A stretch of DNA of 8,054 nt, from the NCBI GenBank assembly GCA_002404095.1, contig DHJA01000050.1, positions 25,942-33,995 on the forward strand, read 5' to 3'. Position 1 is the stretch's first letter, and the number at the start of each line of letters is the position of its first letter. The notes under the pieces were generated by a model that saw only the letters and a program-made list of their open reading frames with translations, was not told where the DNA came from and did no database searches. The stretch comes from Planctomycetaceae bacterium UBA4732. Lineage in GTDB: Bacteria > Planctomycetota > Planctomycetia > Gemmatales > Gemmataceae. Below, in pieces: positions 5,520-8,054 of the stretch. Made by a program: the position numbers and the translations under genes.

Positions 5520-6955
5520 CTCTCCTTTTTCGATGCGGCCGGGTGCGAAGCGATGCTATCCGGTGCAATACCAACCACTTGCGATAAGCTATCCTTACCG
5601 TCCTCTTTCCCCCCTTCGATGCGGGCCGATGCCTCCGAATGCGTCCGCATGTAGGCCGGTCCTACATGCTGGCCTACATGCAAGACAACCTTAGTAGGGG
5701 TTGAATCCGTTCCCGTGGCGCGAACGCTCCGCACGGGCGGCGCCGACGGTCGGGCCAGGGACGGCGACGGTAAGGCGTCCACGGCCGCCGACAGGTCCAC
5801 CATGCCAAGATGCGTGTAGGCGTTCATGGTCAGGTTCACGTCGGAATGGCGGGCCAGCAATTGGGCCGTGCGCGGGTGAACGCCGCTTCGGGCCAGACTG
5901 CTGATGAACTGGCCGCGCGTCGCGTGAAAGTCGAATACGCGGCCGGCTGCGTCCCGGTAAGCAAGGCGGGTCGATTGCTCGCGCCGCTGACGTTCCCCGT
6001 CGTCGTCGCCGGCCGCGTCGATCCACGTCCGACGCGCGGCCGCCAGGTCCACGCGCAGCATGGCAGCGGCGCGAAGGCGCCACGTTCCGGGCCAGAGCGG
6101 TTCATCGGCCGGCCGTTCCGCCAGCCACGGCCGCAACAGGTCGGCCAGGGCCGCGCAGACGGGCAAGGTATCGGCCCGCGCGTTCTTGGCGTAGGCGGCT
6201 TCCACAACCACGGTCGGCGCGTCGCCGTCCAACGAGAACGACGCCGGCGATAGGCTCGCCAGTTCCGCGCAGCGGTAGCCCGTGAACGTCGCCACGGTGT
6301 AGAGCATGGCGCGGTCGGCGCCGGACAAGCCTCGGTAGGGTTCTCCCTTGCCGGCGGCGTCAATCAGTTCCGCCAGCTCGCCCTCGGAAATGTCGCGGCG
6401 GACGCGGCGGCGGTCTGTCTTTTCGTTGACGCGGGCCAAGTACGCAAACGGATCGTCCGACGTGCGACGGTCGCGGACAAGCCAGCGCGTGAATCCCTTG
6501 GCGGCGGTCAGGTAATAATTGAACGTCCGCGCCGACGTTCCTTGCCCCCGGCGCTCCGCCAACCACGCGGCCAGCCGACTGCCGGACAGGTCCGCGGTGC
6601 GGAGGAAACCGCAACCGTCCAAGACGGCTCGCAAGGCGGTACAAGTCTGCGCGACGTGCCGGGGGGCGTCGTCCTTTGCCTCCAAGTGGCCGCGATAATC
6701 GGCCAGGTGATCAACCAGCGGCCGGCGGGAAGGATCGGCGTAGGGGTCGATCATCCCTTCCTGACCGCGCGCGGCGTCGCGCTCGAGGCGGGCGGCTAAT
6801 TGTTTCGTCGCCGCTAGATCGGTGTAGCCCGTGACGCGGCGAACGATGCCGTCCGCGCCACGGTATTCGACGCGCCACTTGCGGCACGCCTTTGTCGTTT
6901 TCTTGCCCGTCTTGGGGTCTGTGTGTGCGTAGGTCGCTCGGAAGATGCTTGCCAT
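5453..6955 (-). CDS. Tyrosine recombinase / integrase with C-terminal tail overlapping tRNA-Lys
   Basis: A 500-aa site-specific recombinase. The N-terminal part (1-80) holds a basic segment ('HTDPKTGKKTTKACRKWR') likely to bind arm-type DNA sites. Residues 80-165 form the core-binding (SAM-like) domain. The catalytic domain spans about 190-395, with all expected residues: R228 in 'TGYRCAEL', K257 in 'YAKNARADT', H344 and R347 in 'HATR', H370 in 'LLARHSD' and nucleophile Y380 in 'MNAYTHL'. Beyond it is an unusual 120-residue low-complexity tail. Residues 479-500 ('...CRNRTDNLLIKSQLLYRLS') are simply the antisense translation of tRNA-Lys. SD AAAGGA lies 9 nt before the ATG. The gene should integrate and excise the element ending here, and excision would change its 3' end. 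Catalysis appears intact; the tail is probably a by-product of gene position. Confidence 0.95.
   Translation of the reverse strand: MASIFRATYAHTDPKTGKKTTKACRKWRVEYRGADGIVRRVTGYTDLAATKQLAARLERDAARGQEGMIDPYADPSRRPLVDHLADYRGHLEAKDDAPRHVAQTCTALRAVLDGCGFLRTADLSGSRLAAWLAERRGQGTSARTFNYYLTAAKGFTRWLVRDRRTSDDPFAYLARVNEKTDRRRVRRDISEGELAELIDAAGKGEPYRGLSGADRAMLYTVATFTGYRCAELASLSPASFSLDGDAPTVVVEAAYAKNARADTLPVCAALADLLRPWLAERPADEPLWPGTWRLRAAAMLRVDLAAARRTWIDAAGDDDGERQRREQSTRLAYRDAAGRVFDFHATRGQFISSLARSGVHPRTAQLLARHSDVNLTMNAYTHLGMVDLSAAVDALPSPSLARPSAPPVRSVRATGTDSTPTKVVLHVGQHVGPAYMRTHSEASARIEGGKEDGKDSLSQVVGIAPDSIASHPAASKKESAPCRNRTDNLLIKSQLLYRLS
5478..5519. other. Probable attachment site (att) core in the 3' half of tRNA-Lys
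   Basis: Tyrosine recombinases commonly integrate into the anticodon-loop-to-3'-end half of a tRNA and restore it with an identical segment from the element. Here the integrase gene abuts and overlaps exactly this half. The true crossover limits cannot be set because the partner copy at the other end of the element is outside the window; the interval given is the usual target segment. Confidence 0.45.
5647..5681. repeat. Three-copy CATGTAGG cluster inside the integrase tail
   Basis: GCATGTAGGCC (5647-5657) and GGCCTACATGC (5671-5681) are a perfect 11-bp inverted repeat, and the 13-nt loop holds a third copy, CCTACATGC. Thus CATGTAGG occurs twice in one orientation and once in the other within 35 bp. 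It encodes about 'LHVGQHVGPAYM' of the integrase tail, 128 bp from the tRNA end. The spacing and orientation look like arm-type binding sites for the recombinase; this is inference. Confidence 0.6.
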
Positions 6956-6984
6956 GAGAAGGGTTCCTTTTTGAGAAGGGCCGG

Positions 6985-7020
6985 GCCGCCGAACGTGCTT
7001 CTCAATTCACGTCCGGCGGC
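6985..7020. repeat. 13-bp hairpin upstream of the integrase gene
   Basis: Arms 6985-6997 (GCCGCCGAACGTG) and 7008-7020 match at 12 of 13 positions around a 10-nt loop. It sits 29 nt upstream of the integrase start and 50 nt past the helix-turn-helix gene's stop. It could reduce readthrough into the integrase gene or serve as a protein-binding site; no T-run follows on the minus strand. Confidence 0.55.
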
Positions 7021-7035
7021 ACCGACAAAGGACAA

Positions 7036-7050
7036 TGGGATCGTATCCCA
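7036..7050. repeat. 6-bp hairpin downstream of the helix-turn-helix gene
   Basis: TGGGAT and ATCCCA pair perfectly around CGT, 20 nt beyond the stop of the 7071-7556 gene on the minus strand, and are followed there by ATTGTCCTTTG. It is a short stem with weak terminator character. Confidence 0.35.
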
Positions 7051-7070
7051 AATCGGGGCGACGCGGAAGG

Positions 7071-7556
7071 TTAGTAGGCGCTCGGGCTGCGCTCCACGGT
7101 GCAAGCCTCCCCTGGCTTCGCCGGACGCACAACCTCAACCAGCCGGATCATCGGCGCGGCGCCGCCCACCTCACGCTTCTCAGTCCACTGCCCGCTCTCA
7201 ATCGCCGCTTGCTTCTCGTGGTCTAACGCCGCCTTCAGCAGCGCCGCCATATCGACCGTGGCCAAGTCGCCCTCCCGCTCGGCAATCGCCTTGCGGAGCA
7301 TGAACCATCGCTCTTGAATCGCCTCCATGCGCACCTCACGCCGGCCGATGGACCGCTGACGGGAAACCTCCCCCAGCTCCGCAAGGATGAACCGAACGCG
7401 CTCAGCGAAGGCGGGATTCCTTTTCCAGCGCTGCACCTGGCACCGAAGAACGCCGGCCGCCTTGCCAATCTGCGCTTCAGTTAAGACGCCTTCCGCAACC
7501 AAACGCGCGGCTTGTTCTTTCGCGGCAGTCCACTCAAATGTATCTTTTTGTATCAT
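7071..7556 (-). CDS. Helix-turn-helix protein resembling phage terminase small subunit / phBC6A51 family
   Basis: A 161-aa protein. Start 7556 is chosen over the upstream in-frame ATG at 7574 because GGAGGA lies 6 nt before it, while 7574 has no SD. The N-terminal 55 residues read as a helix-turn-helix of the kind found in small terminase and phBC6A51-type proteins: 'WTAAKEQAARLVAEG' (9-23), then 'LTEAQIGKAAGV' (25-36), turn, and recognition helix 'RCQVQRWKRNPAFAERV' (38-54). The middle (58-125) is strongly helical and charged, suited to oligomerisation. The C-terminus (130-161) is irregular. In phages such proteins bind the packaging start site on DNA and hand it to the large terminase, which is not in this window. 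It is also possible that it is a DNA-binding regulator of the element. Gene 0.9; family about 0.6. Confidence 0.85.
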   Translation of the reverse strand: MIQKDTFEWTAAKEQAARLVAEGVLTEAQIGKAAGVLRCQVQRWKRNPAFAERVRFILAELGEVSRQRSIGRREVRMEAIQERWFMLRKAIAEREGDLATVDMAALLKAALDHEKQAAIESGQWTEKREVGGAAPMIRLVEVVRPAKPGEACTVERSPSAY

Positions 7557-7562
7557 TCGGCG

Positions 7563-7568
7563 TCCTCC
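7563..7568 (-). promoter_or_regulatory. Ribosome binding site deciding the helix-turn-helix gene start
   Basis: The minus strand reads GGAGGA with 6 nt to the ATG at 7556. It lies inside the first codons of the longer frame starting at 7574, which argues that the longer start is not used. Confidence 0.8.
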
Positions 7569-7687
7569 ACGCATGAACGCGCGCCAGTCGCGCGGCTGTG
7601 GCGGGGTTCACTTCACCAGTCCGGGAAATACCTGCCGGAATGGAGGCGGTGCGTTGCCAGCGGGAGGAATCCGCCGTCGTGATATTC

Positions 7688-7710
7688 AAATCCGTCACGG
7701 TGACGGATTT
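7688..7710. terminator. 23-bp palindrome spanning a stop codon, candidate terminator
   Basis: AAATCCGTCAC and GTGACGGATTT are perfect reverse complements about a single central base. As RNA it gives a 10-bp stem with a 3-nt loop. The TGA of the 7695-8054 gene lies within it. On the minus strand it ends in GATTTG, a short U-run, so an intrinsic terminator or attenuator is plausible. Its near-perfect dyad symmetry also fits a DNA operator. Confidence 0.5.
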
Positions 7711-8054
7711 CTTTCCACGCCCGAAGCGGTCGTTTCCGCCGCGCCATTGCCTTCGTCGGGTTCGGCGGCGAGGGCTTCGAGTTCTTGCCGGACTTCGCGG
7801 ACGTGGTTGGCGAAATGCGGCAGCCCTTTTTGTTGGTCTTGGAAGTCGTCAAGAATGTCGCGGGCGTTTCCCCGTCGGGCGGCGACGATGCCCCGGACAA
7901 TCTCTTCGGCGTCGGTCGGGCCGATTGCCAGGGCGTCTTGCGGCAGCTGAACCAAGCGCAGAATCTCGACGGCGGCCTTTAGGCGGTTCGGGCCGTCGGG
8001 TTTTTCCATCTCGCCAGCCAACACGCACAAGGCTTGCGGAATCAGCGAGCGCAG
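7695..8054 (-). CDS. Phage-type hypothetical protein, N-terminus beyond window
   Basis: An open frame of 119 codons runs in from the window edge; no start within the window is convincing (the first candidates are a TTG at 8030 and an ATG at 8009, neither needed). The visible part begins 'LRSLIPQALCVLAGEM', then 'RLKAAVEILRLVQLP', a helical pair like the C-terminal half of helix-turn-helix phage and small-terminase-like proteins. It continues with 'GPTDAEEIVRGIVAARR' and an acidic, Ala/Glu-rich end. A DNA-binding domain might therefore lie in the missing N-terminus, which would make this a relative of its downstream neighbour. It is co-oriented with the next gene, 138 bp away, with a palindrome at its stop codon. 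Coding is likely; function is not established. Confidence 0.7.
   Translation of the reverse strand: MRSLIPQALCVLAGEMEKPDGPNRLKAAVEILRLVQLPQDALAIGPTDAEEIVRGIVAARRGNARDILDDFQDQQKGLPHFANHVREVRQELEALAAEPDEGNGAAETTASGVERNPSP

Larger units (their letters stand above)
5478..8054. mobile_element. Integrase-proximal end of a tRNA-Lys-inserted element (partial)
   Basis: The left boundary is the tRNA-Lys 3' half; the right boundary is beyond the window. Contents are an intact tyrosine recombinase and two co-oriented phage-type proteins upstream of it. The terminase-small-subunit-like helix-turn-helix protein suggests a prophage or phage satellite, but no capsid, portal or large terminase gene is visible, so an integrative plasmid or other island is still possible. 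The recombinase call and tRNA overlap are firm; element type is inferred. Confidence 0.75.

Noticed and set aside
5647..5681. CRISPR-like repeat array
   Set aside because: Only three 8-bp units within 35 bp, no regular spacers and no cas genes. Better explained as recombinase-binding repeats or incidental.
7613..7900. 95-codon minus-strand frame overlapping the partial phage-type gene
   Set aside because: It overlaps the better frame that is open through the window edge; most of its product is Pro/Ser/Lys-rich shadow sequence. The last 40 codons fall in the gap and have no SD of their own.

Overview
The window most likely comes from a high-GC planctomycete, probably of the Pirellulales type. 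The strongest clue is a secreted, cysteine-rich protein built from degenerate V/T/E/R-rich repeats of the kind known as YTV repeats, which I associate with planctomycetes. Three large and several small palindromic repeats sit in the gaps between genes, and a tyrosine recombinase gene ends inside a tRNA gene, both of which fit the same group. This assignment rests on recalled family knowledge; no search was run.

Layout. Positions 1-5445 look like chromosomal backbone. A 17-bp hairpin repeat is followed by a small protein with a PD-(D/E)XK nuclease-like signature (59-658, +). A 33-bp inverted repeat lies between this gene and the convergent secreted YTV-type protein (779-1969, -). A 383-bp non-coding stretch with two hairpins and a 27-bp inverted repeat separates that from a membrane-anchored TPR protein (2353-3117, -). 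The TPR gene is divergent from a large ABC-2-like permease (3441-5342, +), and the gap between them holds a perfect 38-bp inverted repeat. The permease consists of two homologous halves, and its linker is partly encoded by a GC-rich palindrome.

From 5447 the window changes character. A tRNA-Lys(CTT) is overlapped on the opposite strand by the 3' end of a complete tyrosine recombinase gene (5453-6955, -). Upstream of the recombinase on the same strand are a helix-turn-helix protein resembling phage terminase small subunits or phBC6A51-type proteins (7071-7556, -) and a second phage-like protein cut by the window edge (7695-8054, -). This looks like the integrase-proximal end of an element inserted at the 3' end of tRNA-Lys. 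The other end is not in the window.

Working together: the backbone genes do not form one obvious pathway. The YTV protein, TPR membrane protein and permease all act at or beyond the membrane, but they occupy separate transcription units divided by palindromes. The element genes are co-oriented and could be transcribed as one unit towards the tRNA. The most interesting points are the integrase tail, which appears to be made of attachment-site DNA, and the in-frame palindrome in the permease linker.
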